Source: Neoceratodus forsteri
Lineage: Eukaryota > Chordata > Ceratodontiformes > Ceratodontidae
NCBI GenBank assembly: GCA_016271365.2
Contig: CM057458.1
Location: 198,744,501-198,808,500, forward strand
Length of the DNA: 64,000 nucleotides
Reading direction: 5' to 3'
Below the pieces are notes generated by a model, which was not told the origin of the DNA, did not search any database, and saw only the letters and a list, made by a program, of their open reading frames with translations. The position numbers were made by a program, and so were the translations under genes. Positions 12,201 to 23,280 of the stretch are shown here, piece by piece. Within the stretch, counting starts at the first letter, position 1. Every line of letters begins with the position of its first letter.

Positions 12201-12813
12201 CTTGAGCCATGTCTCAGTTATCACAAGAAAGTCTGGCAAGGTATGGGCAACCCAGGATTGTAGCAATGTAAATGTTTTCAACAGACTGCATACATTAATA
12301 TGCAGGAAACTGAGGCCTTTAATTGAGGATAGGTCTGATGGAGAGGTGATGCTTTCAAGAGGTCCAGGGTTGATTTCTACATTACCAATACAGAGCAATA
12401 GGAAGATCAGTAATTTCATAAGGGCTGCCAGTGATAGGGAGAGGAGGCTGTCTTTGGTCCTCCTTTTTTAATTCCGTTGCCACTCTTTGTTTTGGGTGCT
12501 CCCTGTGGATTTAAGGTAGTGTGTCGGGATACCAATTAGCAGTTTGACGACTAGGCTTAGTGGGGATCTATATACCCAGTAGTGGGGCCTTGGCTGAGAC
12601 ATATATGTGGTGATATGTGTAACTTTATGGTGATTGTACCACTGTAGTCGTATGCAGCAATGGCAAGACATATATGAGGGTATGGGTGTCAGCCACAGGG
12701 GATGTTCCAGAGAAACTAGGTGGGTTGACCACTTTAGATTGTATAATAGGGTCATCTTCATTGTGGAACCCTATGGCTGTTAGTGACAGGAGTATCAGTA
12801 GCAAGCTCCCCAT
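9297..12813 (-). pseudogene. L2-type ORF2: 2A-like leader, endonuclease, reverse transcriptase
   Basis: The 5' end (12625-12813) reads MGSLLLILLSLTAIG, a signal-peptide-like hydrophobic start. The frame from 12419 down reads KLLIFLLLCIGNVEINPGP, a 2A-like motif, then the endonuclease opening (FLHINVCSLL, FLVITETWL, LFRADH, GGRVAIYVK). RT blocks follow at lower coordinates: VPQGSILGPILFAICIN and LFADDT in 10037-10525, and YLGVWIDNRLDF at its end. The 9297-9989 frame is the C-terminal part (VIDYADFLYSHCP, LDTLYHRAIRFIT, AIAWNTLQKSL). Several frameshifts interrupt it between 10.5 and 12.0 kb. Confidence 0.8.
12360..12386 (-). other. 2A-like ribosome-skipping motif GNVEINPGP
   Basis: Residues 12-20 of the 12003-12419 frame read GNVEINPGP, against the 2A consensus D(V/I)ExNPGP. 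The first Asp is replaced by Asn. It follows a hydrophobic LLIFLLLC run. 2A-like sequences at the N-terminus of some L2, Crack and CR1-group retrotransposons are known and can act in skipping or as signal sequences. Whether this one skips is unknown. Confidence 0.7.
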
Positions 12814-12890
12814 TCTGAGGGGGATATTGATGATCTGTGGAGGTGAATTTGGTGACTTTGTTGGACCTTTGCTGGCGAATTAAAACTTTG

Positions 12891-13559
12891 CAACATCTCT
12901 ACCTACCACAAAGCACACTCTGGACCATCGCATTGCAATTGTAAAATGGGTCCAAGATAATGGGTGGGGGAGGGGCTAAATACACAAAAATAGGATCATA
13001 TTAAACAATTTAATGACTTTTAAAAAGTTCATCCACTCCAACAAAATAATCCCAGCACATCCCAACACTAGTACACCATCTCAGTTTCACATATTATGCA
13101 CAGCAAAATACATTGTTTTAAATTAGTCCTTAAACCCTCTATTCTCCCCAACTCCCATTTAACTGTTTCCTCACCCTTCCTTCTTCTTCTTTATATTACT
13201 GTATTTTTTCCCTTTGCAACTTCTTATTTCTTTTCTATCTTTCTTGCACTGAATAGATGGAATGTTTACTATGAATGAAATGCAAGAATTCAAATCTCTG
13301 CTCAGTTTTACTGGCAGAATGCTCACCCCCACAGTCACACAACAGGAGGCCTCAGATGAACAAGGCCTCTGTTTTATTTCTAGCAGGTTAAACAGCAGAG
13401 ATTTCCCTGGTAAACAGACAAGGCTAGGATGGGGATTTTTCCTGGTCAGCAAAGAAAAACCAGAAATTGAAACTGAAAGTACTGTAGTACTTCATTTTTT
13501 AATTAATGTATGTGTGTAGAGACCACAGGTTGGGAAACCATATGAGCTTACCCCCCATA
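12891..13559. other. Spacer, nothing assigned
   Basis: AT-rich with CT-rich patches. The ORFs are short and without domain signatures. Confidence 0.4.
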
Positions 13560-16500
13560 ACAGTGACAAAGCACAAATGGCAAGTACTATTGGTAATGCT
13601 AGTAAAGGAGGGCAGGATGGGAGGGGAGGAAAAGGGTGGAAGGTGGTTTCCCTTAATGCTAGGAGCCTTGGGAGGAAAACTGCAGAGTTACAGGTGCTCA
13701 TGGCAGAGGAAGAGGTGGACATTGCAGCCATCACAGAAACATGGGCCACCCAATACAATGACTGGGACCTGTCTGTACCAGGGTACAGGTTATTTCGTAG
13801 GGACAGGGTGATTGGGAAAGGAGGAGGTGTGGCACTATATGTGAAGGAAGGACTGAAGTGTGAAAGGGAGGAAGGGGAGGAGGGTAGTATGGAGTCACTT
13901 TGGATGCAAATCCAGGATTCCAAGAATAGGATTCTTAGAATGGGAGTGGTATACAGGCTGCCATCTCAGATGGAGGGGTTAGATAGTGAACTAGTGGGAC
14001 AGATCAGGAGGACCTGCGAGAAGGGTAGTGTGGTGATTGTGGGGGGACTTCAACATGCCAGGAGTGGACTGGAGTACCCCAACAATGAGGAACAGAAGAG
14101 AGCAGGTACTGCTGGATGCCTTCCAGGACAGCTTCCTGCTGCAAATGGTCAGTGAACCAACCAGGTTAGGGAATACCCTTGACCTTGTGCTGGCAAATGG
14201 GGACTTTGTGAGAGAACTTACAGTGGAGGAACCGCTGTCAGGGAATGACCACCACTCAGTATGGCTCACATTGGATATGGGCAAGGAATGAGTGGAATCT
14301 GGCACAAGAGTGCTGGATTTCAGGAGGGCCGACTTTGGGAGGATGGGGGAAGTGGTAAAAGGGTACCTGGCTAGAATTCAATCTAGTATGGACACTAACC
14401 AGAGGTGGGAGCTCATAAAGCTGGGGATAGTGGAGGAAACCTAAACCTGCTGCAAGGCCCAGAGCAAGAAGGCTAGGGCTAAGAAACCAAGCTGGTTGAG
14501 CAAGGAGGTCATGGAAAAAGTAAGGAGGAAAAGAGCCTCTTTTAGGAAGTACAAGAAAACAGGGAGAGGGGAGGATAGGGAGGAGTACTTGATGGAATCA
14601 AAGGAGGTAACAAGGGCAGTAAGGGGAGCCAAGGCATCTACGGAACTCAGGCTGGCACAAGGCATTAGGAAGGGGAAGAAAGACTTCTTTAGGTACATCA
14701 GGGAGAAAAGAAGCTATAAGGATCACATAGTAAGGACTAGAAAGGAGGGGGGCTGATTGGAAGCAGGATGCGATAAGGCAGAAGCACTAAATGAGTACTT
14801 CTGCTCAATATTTACTAAAGAGAAGAGGGGGGTGACACCCAAGGGGGGAGAAATGGCAGAAACAGGGGGGGAGGGGTGACAGATGGGAAAATCATGGAGG
14901 GCAGAGTTCAGGAGGGTTTGAAGGCACTGAGGGTGGATAAGGCACCAGGCCCAGATGGCATCCACCCCAGGATACTGAAGGAGCTGGCAGAGGTCCTTGC
15001 AGGACCTTTGGCAGACCTATTTAATGCCTCACTACATTTGGGATGTGTACCTCAGGACTGGAGGATGGCTCATGTGGTGCCCCTCCACAAGAGTGGCCCC
15101 AAGGATGAACCGGGAAACTACAGACCATTGAGCCTCACATCCATCATGGGTAAGCTAATAGAGACTATCCTGAAGGAGAGGCTGGTGGCCATCCTAGAGG
15201 CCAAAGGACTACAGGACAGCAGACAACATGGCTTCATATGGGGCAGATCCTGCCAAACCAACCTGGTGGAGTTCTATGACTGGGTAACTAGGCAGCTGGA
15301 CAGGGGCCATGCAGTGGATGTCCTGTATCTGGACTTCAGTAAGGCATTTGACTCCGTGATGCATGGAAGGCTGGGAAGTAAGTTAGTAGGCACAGGGGCA
15401 GGTGCAAAGCTGGTGAGATGGGTAGGGAACTGGCTTCGGGGAAAGCAATAGAGGGTGGTGGTGGGTGGGGAGCTCTCACACCCAAGGGTAGTGACGAGCG
15501 GTGTTCCACAGAGCTCGGTGTTGGGGCCAGTGTTGTTTGGGATATTCATTGCAGACATATCATTGGACATCAAGAACAAGATCAGTCTGTTTGCTGACGA
15601 TACCAAGGTAGGAATGGTGGTGGATGACCTAGGGGGATGGCAGGGGTTGCAGGATGATCTGGCAAAGCTTGAAACCTGACCAGACACCTGGCAACTGGGC
15701 TTTAATGCCAAAAAGTGCAAGGTGCTGCATTTTGGGATGAAGAACCCAAGGAGGAGTTACCAGCTGGGGGGAGTGCAGCTAGCCCAGACAGAGGAGGAGA
15801 AGGATTTGAGGGTGCTCATTACAGGGTCAATGAACAACTCAGCACAATGTAGGAAAGCAGCTACAAAGGCCAACAAAATTCTGGGTTGTATTGCAAGTGG
15901 TATATCCTTGAGGAGGGTGGAGGTGATTCTGCCACTGTACAGATCATTAGACCACACCTGGATTACTGCGTGCAGTACTGGCACCTGTATCTGAAGAGGG
16001 ACATTAAGTTACTGGAGGGACTGCAGCGCAGGGCAACAAAGATGATCAAGGGGCTGGGGGACTTATACGAGAGGAGGCTGAGGGAGTTGAACATGTACTC
16101 ACTGGAGGAGAGGAAGGACAGGGGGGACATGATTGAAACCTTTAAGTACATGAAAGGAATAAACAAGACAGGTACAGAGGGGCTGTTCAAAGTAAGGGAG
16201 GGAGGGACACCAGGGCCATGATATGAGACTGGAGGAGGAAGGTTCAGGAGGAGATGAGAAGACACTTTTTACAGAGAGGGTGGTGGCTAGGTGGAATGCG
16301 TTACCTACAGAAGTGGTATCCAGTAGAACAGTGGACTGCTTCAAAAGGGGATGGGACAGGACAAGGGGGGGTCAATGAAGGGGAAGGGTGGAAGGGAGGG
16401 GCAGCTGCGGAATAAGGGGTGCTAGCTGCACATTCAAGCAGACTTGATAGACCTCTAGGCCTTTACCTGCTGGAAAATTTCGTATGTCCGTTTGTTCGTG
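13560..16500 (+). mobile_element. CR1 retrotransposon copy A
   Basis: CR1-type ORF2 can be followed almost from the start of the endonuclease to the C-terminus. A G-rich 3' UTR then ends in a tail of the CR1 type near 16480-16500. It is 5'-truncated, with no ORF1 visible. The coding strand is markedly purine-rich, like the other CR1 copies here. Confidence 0.85.
13577..16365 (+). pseudogene. CR1 ORF2 (endonuclease-reverse transcriptase), copy A
   Basis: Endonuclease: VSLNARSLGRK, DIAAITETWAT, YRLFRRDR, GGGVALYVKEGL, GVVYRLPSQ, WGDFNMPGVDWST (frame 14037), LDLVLANGD and GNDHHSVW. A Lys/Arg-rich linker follows (RKKRASFRKYKK type, 14496-14756). RT: KAPGPDGIHPRILKEL, WRMAHVVPLHKSG, GNYRPLSLTS, QHGFIWGRSCQTNL, YLDFSKAFDSV, SGVPQSSVLGPVLF and LFADD (15590-15601). 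The C-terminal domain (TKMIKGLGDLYERRLRELNMYSLEERK) follows. Shifts occur near 14040, 14290, 14757 and 15452, and a TGA lies near 15677. In frame the order is complete, so only point damage inactivates it. Confidence 0.85.
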
Positions 16501-16870
16501 TAAGAAGAGGATTAACCTTAAATTATTGTTCTTTTTAATTTAAGGCAGTTTTATATTTAGGGCCTAGTTGAAAGTTTTAAGTGAGTAAAGCTGGCAGCCA
16601 TGTTTGTGATGGCAATCAGAGATGTGTAGTTAGTACTGATTCTACTGTGAAGCGGCTACTGGATCTTTATCCAGTGCAGTTGTACTGACCTAACAGCATG
16701 GGTAAAGATAGCTCTCAGGCAATTAAGTTTCATGATTTTTGAAACCCATTTTATAGTGTAGTATCATTGTGATGTCAGAATGACACTACAACTTTTCATG
16801 ACAGTTGAACTGTCCTACAACAAGAAAATGCTTTATATAAGAATCCATACATAAAAACAGTCACCAAATA
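16501..16870. other. AT-richer spacer between CR1 copies A and B
   Basis: No ORF or repeat recognised. Confidence 0.4.
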
Positions 16871-16880
16871 CTATACATTA

Positions 16881-17093
16881 TTGCAGCAATCAGGAGGGTG
16901 CAGTAGAAAACAAAAGAAATGGAAAGGTTTAGATACGGGATTGTTTAGGCAACTGGTGGGTGTTTTTTCTGGAAAAAGAATGCTTTCCACCTGGAGGGAC
17001 ACCAGCCTATACTGCAGGATGGTCTGCATCTGTCCAGGAAGGGAACAAGTCTTTTGGGCAATCGGTTTAAATGCTTCATTGGCAAGCCTTTAA
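16881..17093 (+). pseudogene. C-terminal remnant of CR1 ORF1 (SGNH-esterase-like)
   Basis: Across a frame shift the DNA encodes DGLHLSREGTSLLGNRF and then a short tail, directly ahead of ORF2. DGxHLS...G is the catalytic Asp/His block of SGNH (GDSL) hydrolases, a domain known in CR1 ORF1 proteins. Only this last block survives; the Ser block and the body are missing. Confidence 0.55.
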
Positions 17094-17199
17094 ACTAGTC
17101 AAGGGGGGAGGCACTGATAAGCAGCAGAAAAATCCCAGCCTCCCCCTACAAAACAGGGTACTAAATGAGAAAAAGACCAAGGTAGAAAGGTCAGTGGGG

Positions 17200-19960
17200 G
17201 ATGCCGCTACAGAAGGTAAAGCCATCAAAAAATGGAGAGCAATGAGTACCAATGCCCGTAGTCTGGGTAACAAGCTTCCTGAATTAGTGGCCTTGATGGA
17301 GGAGGAAGATCTGGATATTGTGGCAGTCACAGAAACATGGTACACACAGAACCATGACTGGGATGTTAACATACCAGGATACACTATCTACAGGAGGGAC
17401 AGGGAGGGTAAAAGGGGAGGAGGAGTAGATCTCTACATAAGAGAAGAAATCAAAGCAACAGAACAAAAGGGTAAACAGGGAGGAGAAGAAGCACTGTGGG
17501 TAAATTTGGAGACAGGCAATGGCAACACAATCCGCACAGGGGTTGTATACAGACCCCCCTCTCAGGGGGAGGAAATGGACAAGGAAATGATAGAAAGTAT
17601 ACTTAGAATGGCAGATAAAGGGGAGATATTGCTGATGGGTGATCTGAATATGCCAGATGTAACTGGAGTGCAGTTGCAGCAGCCACTTCTAAGAGTGGGG
17701 TTATTCTAGATGCCCTACAGGGGGCATGCCTTAGACAACTAGTATTGGAGCCCACTCGAGAGGGAGCAATCTTAGATCTGGTTCTCTCAAATGGAGATGA
17801 AGAGAGGGTCACAGATGTAGAAGTGGGTAGCCATCTGGGAACTAGCAACCATCGAACAGTATGGTTCACAATAAACACAGTAATAAAGTCAAGCCATACA
17901 AAGACAAAGGTACTGGATTTTAGGAGGGCTGACTTTGCCAAAATGGGTGAGTGCCTAAGGAATGCACTTGCAAATGGGCAGGAAGGAGGGGTGGAAGAAC
18001 AATGAGGAATAATAAAAACTGCCATCACAGAGGTAACAAGCCTTTGTGTAAAGCAAATAAACAAAATTAAACGAGGTAAGAAACCACTATGGTTCTCAAA
18101 GGAAGTGGCAGTAAAGGTTCAAGAGAAAAAAAAGCATTCAGGAAGTACAAGGAATCACAGAAGGAACAGGACAGAGAACTGTATCAGTTAAAGCAAAAGG
18201 AAGCTAGAAAGGCAGACAGAACAGCAAAGGCCCAAACCGAGGAAAAGATAGCCAACTCAGTTAAGAAGGGGGATAAAACCTTTTATAGGTACATCAGGGA
18301 GTGAAGGAAGACCAAGGGAGGGATAGTGAGGCTTAATAAAGGGAGGGAGGGTGGGCAGAGGGTGACTGTGAAAAGGCAGAGATACTAAACAAATATTTTT
18401 GCTCAGTATTTACAAAGGAAGAGGGGGAGGTACCTAAAACAAACAGTAGAAACACTCTGGATACAGAAGTTGATACCAGCCCATTTACAGAAGAAAGGGT
18501 TCTGAAAGAGCTCTTAAAACTGAAGGTGGACAAAGCAATGGGGCCTGATGGATTCATCCCAGAATTCTAAAAGAACTAAGGGTAGAACTAGTGACACCAC
18601 TGACTACCCTTTTAACAAATCATGGGAGGATGGGGTGGTACCTGAGGACTGGAGGAGGGCAGATGTGATTCCCTTCACAAAAGTGGGAGCAAGGCAGAAG
18701 CAGGAAACTACAGACCTGTTAGTTTAACCTCAGTGGTAGGGAAAATGATGGAATCACTTCTGAAGGAAAGAATTGTTGAGTATCTAGAGGCCAGAGGGGC
18801 ACAGGACCCAAGGCAGCATGGATTCACAGGGAAGGTCATGCCAGACAAATCTGATAGATTTCTTTGACTGGGTGACCAAAGTAGTTGATCAGGGAGGGCT
18901 GTGGACATGGCCTACCTAGACTTTAGCAAGGCATTTGACACAGTCCCACACAAAAGATTAATATACAAGTTAGCCAGCCTGGGAGTGGGTCCCAAGATGA
19001 CAGCCTGGGTAAAGAATTGGCTGGAGAATAGGACACAGAAGTAATAGTAAATGGAGTCCACTCTGAAAAAGGGGTTAGTAATTATGAGGTACACTGGGGT
19101 TCAGTATTAGGACCGGTCCTCTTCAATGTCTTTATAAGCAACATTGCAGAGGGACTGGAAGAAAAGTATGTCTCTTTGCAGATGACACAAAGATCTGCAA
19201 CAGAGTTGATGCACAAGGTGGGGTGGAAAGGATGAGAAGGGACTTGGCAAGGTTAGAGGAATGGTCAAATGTATGGCAGCTTAGATTCAGTGCTAAGAAG
19301 TGCAGGTAATGCACCTGGGAAACAAAACCCAGGGAAGAGTACACAATGGGGGTGAGATACTAACAACAACAAAATGGAAAGGGACCTGGGGTAGTCATGT
19401 CAGATGACCTAAAGGTGGGCAAGCAATGTGAGAGGGCAGCAAGGAGGGCTGGGGAATACTGGGATGCATAGGGAGAGGCATCACCAGTAGAAAACAAGAA
19501 GTTATTACCCCTCTGTACAGACAGCTGGTGAGACCACATCTGGAGTACTGCATGCAGTTCTGGAGACCCAATCTCCGCAAAGACATAGACAGGATGGAAG
19601 TTGTCCAGAGGAGGGCAACTAAAATGGTGCAGGGTCTGCACCGGAAGACATATGAAGAGAGACTTAAGGAGCTTAATATGTATTGCCTCGAGGAAAGGAG
19701 GGAGAGGGGGGACATGATAGATACTTTCAAGTACCTCAAGGGAATCAACAAAGTCCAAGAGGGTAGCATCTTTCAAAAAAAGAGGTGTGCAAGAACAAGG
19801 GGACACAATTTGAAGATAGAGGGGGCGGCTCAGAGGTAATTTAAGGAAGTATTTTTTCACAGAGAGGGTTGTGGATGTATGGAACGGCCTTCCAGAGGAG
19901 GTTGTGGAGTCAAAAACAGTGGTGCAATTCAAGCATGCATGGGACAGTCATAAGGCAATT
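17200..19960 (+). pseudogene. CR1 ORF2, copy B
   Basis: Frame 17071-17709 gives the endonuclease (MSTNARSLGNK, DIVAVTETWYT, GYTIYRRDREGKRGGGVDLYI, GVVYRPPSQ, LLMGDLNMPDV). It continues at 17745-18005 (REGAILDLVLSNGD, TSNHRTVWF, DFRRADFAKMGE) and as a basic linker at 18089-18304. The RT is spread over several frames between 18400 and 19300 (KVDKAMGPDG, QHGFTG, YLDFSKAFDTV, FADDTK on reading across shifts). The C-terminal region 19528-19839 is open (RPHLEYCMQFWRPNL, RRATKMVQGLHRKTYEERLKELNMY). Single-base deletions are more frequent than in copy A. Confidence 0.8.
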
Positions 19961-20114
19961 CTAGGGGTTGGGGGTAGGAAGAAGTAGGCTGCTGGTTAAC
20001 TAGGATCTGCAGCTTATCCATCAGGTAGGGAAATGGGCAGACTGGGTGGGCCAAGCGGTCCTTATCTGCCGTCAAATTCTATGTTTCTATGTTTCTATGT
20101 TGGGGAGATATGAT

Positions 20115-20454
20115 TTAAAGCAGCAGTGCAACAAAATTGAGCAAATAGTTGACCCTACCTTTTTTAACTATAAAGAAACCCATTCATCTTCCAGTTTTAT
20201 TTGGTGGTAACATGTTCTAGTTTTACCCAACTTTATTTTTCTGAAGAAGAAAAAAGATGGTCATAACTTTTGGCTTAGAAATAGCATAATAGACCTGTCA
20301 AGCAGTAGGACTGATAAAATAAAAAAAAGGTATACTTGTGGTGAGCTGCATGGAGGGCCTAGCAAAGTAGATTTGACAGGTATGCTGATACTTTTATTGA
20401 TTCTAGCTGAAACTAACTTTTTGGAAAAAGATTTTTGTTGCACTGCTGCTTAAA
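20115..20454. mobile_element. 330-bp non-autonomous TIR element with TTAAA target duplication
   Basis: The 17-bp terminal inverted repeats GCAGCAGTGCAACAAAA at 20120-20136 and 20433-20449 match exactly. TTAAA stands immediately outside both ends (20115-20119 and 20450-20454). There is no coding capacity. TTAA-based duplication recalls piggyBac or Kolobok elements, but the fifth base and the GCAG terminus do not decide it. It sits directly downstream of the CR1-B tail. Confidence 0.8.
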
Positions 20455-20464
20455 GTTTTTAAAA

Positions 20465-20770
20465 CTTAAATGGATTGGATAAGGAAGATCAGGGGAAACC
20501 TTTTCAGCATGTTCAGGGCAGTAGAACTAGAAGGCATACTCTTCATTTAAGGGGGATCGAATCAGGGTTTTATGGAAGCAGTATGTCATCCAGAGTGTGG
20601 CATTCCTATGGAACAAATCTCTGTAAAGAGGCAAAAGGCCTAGGGAGTACTGATTCTTTTAAACTCCAGCTGGAGAAGTTTCTCAATGAGACCAGCACTA
20701 CTGGGTACAGTGTTCATTGTTGATGGAGGAGGTGGAGTGGGGGTTATGAGGTGCATAGCCCCACAGCAGA
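20465..20770 (+). mobile_element. 3' end of a CR1-group LINE, diverged
   Basis: The DNA encodes fragments like the last coding segment of CR1-group ORF2: VWHSYGTNLCKEAKGLGSTDSFKLQLEKFLNE, matching the consensus pattern W(N)SLP...S...FK..L..FL. A G-rich 3' UTR follows. It lacks the TCTATGTTTC tail of the other copies, so it is a different subfamily or is truncated. Confidence 0.5.
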
Positions 20771-22203
20771 ATTAGTATACCTAGGGGGAACAGGTGGACC
20801 TTAGTCTGCAAAATATTGTCATCTTGGCAGACTTCACTGCTCTTATAAAACAAAAATGTCAACACAGTTGTAATGTTTTTTTAATCAAACTTTTTGCTTC
20901 CTGCCACCTTCTTCTCCTCTCTTCATATGTCTTGCAAGGCTCAGTTTTATGTGTTCACCACATGACAAATGTATTTTTGCTTAACTCCTGTTAGTATTAT
21001 CCCATATCTTATCAGCACTTTAAAAGGTCAAGTCCTGAGGCTAAACTAAGTGTACAGTTTCTGTAAGGATTTATGACATTTATTTATAGCTGTATTGTGC
21101 TGTATGGCATGTTTTATTGAAAAATCAATTAAAACGTTTAAAAATCTTGTCCCCTCTTTAGGCTCTGATGTGGCAACCTCCCACTCTGTCTGCCACTCCG
21201 CACCATCGTTTAGTTAGTAGGGATCCACATGGTGGGGTGCCTGAGAGTACCAGTGTCTGTCATACCCGGTGACAGGGAGACACTGATTTTCTCCCTCCCC
21301 CTCCCCCTCCCCTCCCTGATGCCAGGCACAGCTCATGTGTCCCCACACATGAGCCTTCACATGTGCACATAGCAAATGTCCTACAGAAGAGACAAGCTGC
21401 ATCAGCCCACTGCAGTGATTGCTACAAAAGCAGAACCTGAGCACCTTTCTCTCCTGGGTGGGAGCACACTGCACGGCAGCACCACCCCAGGCCTTTGGCC
21501 ACCCAACCTGACTCCTGGAGCCCACCCCTGAGCCTGTGTCATCAGCATGGAAGTGTGTAGCACTTCCACTGGGCCATTGAGTGGCCCCAGTTGCAATGGC
21601 TTTTAATGGTTTAACTTGTATTGTGTATTGTGTTTGTTAGTATTTTGTATCCAGGACATTCCATTCAATGAGACATTGGTCTCATAGAACTAATCCTTTA
21701 GCAAACAATAAATCAACCAATCAGTCAATTGATATATTAAGCAATAAGAGCACTTGGCAATGGGTTTCTAGAAATTTCCACTACTGGCAGTTTTCTTCTC
21801 CATAGTGCTAAAGTCCATTAGAAAGCACTACAAGCTTTTTTGACCAATCATATTGCAGAGACAGAGTATGTCTCATTCTCCATGCAGATGGTGGCTCACA
21901 CACACTGAATCAACATCTCTTAGCCTGCCACTCTGCTGCTCACTTTGCTTCCTCACAAGCTTCAGGCAGCAGTTCTAATCTAATGTATAAAATACTTTTA
22001 AAACATAAAACAATGTACCCAAAAGATTTTGGAAACAAACTTCCACCATTACTCTCCTTCAGATTGTCTTCACAGTGTGTGACATCTTGGTATAATGGGA
22101 CTGTACCATTTTTCGCTGTAACTTGAGGAGTCAAACCAAAAACACGAAAATTAAAACCTTGTTTTAAACGTTCCCCACAATAGAGAAATATGTTTTATAC
22201 AAC
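20771..22203. other. Spacer, mostly unassigned
   Basis: No convincing coding frame. A CCCTCC-rich patch lies at about 21287-21317, and an AAATCAACCAATCAGTCAATTGAT run near 21712 may be the tail of an old LINE or SINE. Confidence 0.4.
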
Positions 22204-22204
22204 G

Positions 22205-22219
22205 GGGGCAGGATATTCA
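22205..22219 (+). repeat. Left terminal inverted repeat of Harbinger
   Basis: GGGGCAGGATATTCA. Subterminal copies of GTGATATTCA follow at 22286-22295 and, inverted, at 22334-22343. Confidence 0.75.
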
Positions 22220-23280
22220 GAAATGCAGCAAAGCCAGGCGCAAGACTTGCGCAGCGCAAATCCAGTGCGCCATGGTGCACCGAGCGTGATATTCAAAGGT
22301 TACATATGATGGCATGCGCCAGTGCAATCTGGCTGAATATCACATAGATTTGCCATGGCACAACCAATGCTGTGCCAGGGAGCAACACAACATGTACAAC
22401 AGCGCAACCAGGGCTGCACTGGGGAGCAATCCAACATGCACAACAGTGCAATCAGGGATGCGCATGGGGAAGCAGTGTCTGCACCAGGACACATATGTAC
22501 CAGCAACAGGCACAGCAAGGAGCAAGCCACTAGGGTGGGACATCCCACCACCAGGGTGCCAGGAGTGAGGCACGGCAGGCACATGACGGAACACTGCTCA
22601 GTGTCCATGGGGAGGCAGCAGGCCCCCGCCTACACGTACAACAGTGGTGCATGGAGGCAGGGTGGCACCAATGGCCACTGGTGAACAGCCACTGGTAACT
22701 CCCCACAGGAACGCATGTGCCATGCCTCTGGGACCACAGCTGGCAATACACAGGCAGACAGCACACAACGCACACGCCACACAACCAGAACTGAAAGGCC
22801 ATGGCCACCCCAGGGCACAGCCACCGAACAATGGGTGAACACCATCAGGCAAAACCCTCTGACCACCCCAGGAGCACACCACAGCCACCATTCACACCAC
22901 TGGAGCATGGCTCCACACGACAGCTGCAAAGCAGACCCAGACACAGATGTGTAACCAAAGAAATGTGTATTTACAACATCCATAAAACAAAACTATATAC
23001 AGATTAAAACAGGGAAAATAGGGAAGCTTTGTACAAGAAGACTAAGCCAGAGAAGGGAGGGATGGGGACAGGGGTCAGGACAAGTCAAGAGGACAAGGGA
23101 GGACAAGGGAAGGGGACAGGGTTGTACAATAGTCTCAGGCCTACGGGCGGCCATGCCCCACTGCAGCCTGGTGCTGTAGCCTGTGACTGGCCCTCTGCAT
23201 AATCCTTGCCACCTGCAGCGTGGCAGTGGAGACCTCCAGTATCCTCCTCAGAAGGCGGGTGTTCACAGCTGGGCATCGAG

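Larger units (their letters stand above)
9092..12890 (-). mobile_element. L2-type non-LTR retrotransposon, decayed
   Basis: Read on the minus strand, this is an AP endonuclease followed by reverse transcriptase, then a 3' UTR ending in a (GATT)n-type tail that appears on + as the AATC repeats near 9100-9120. Short tandem-repeat tails instead of poly(A) are usual for L2/CR1-group elements. The RT wording (VPQGSILGPILF, FADDT, YLGVWIDNRL) fits L2. Length is close to 3.8 kb. The 5' end is set only by where similarity fades, near 12.8-12.9 kb. Confidence 0.8.
16871..20099 (+). mobile_element. CR1 retrotransposon copy B with ORF1 remnant
   Basis: The copy begins within the last part of CR1 ORF1 and runs through ORF2 to a complete 3' end. 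The 3' UTR reads as the common CR1 tail in this window: GGGCCAAGCGGTCCTTATCT, then TCTATGTTTC repeats at about 20045-20099. The same tail recurs at 35.5, 46.5, 46.8, 57.0 and 62.7 kb, so these copies form one subfamily. Confidence 0.85.

Noticed and set aside
22598..22983. Overlapping minus-strand ORFs rich in Cys, Trp and Val
   Set aside because: They arise from GCA/TGC-rich Harbinger terminal sequence, overlap in several frames and show no domain.
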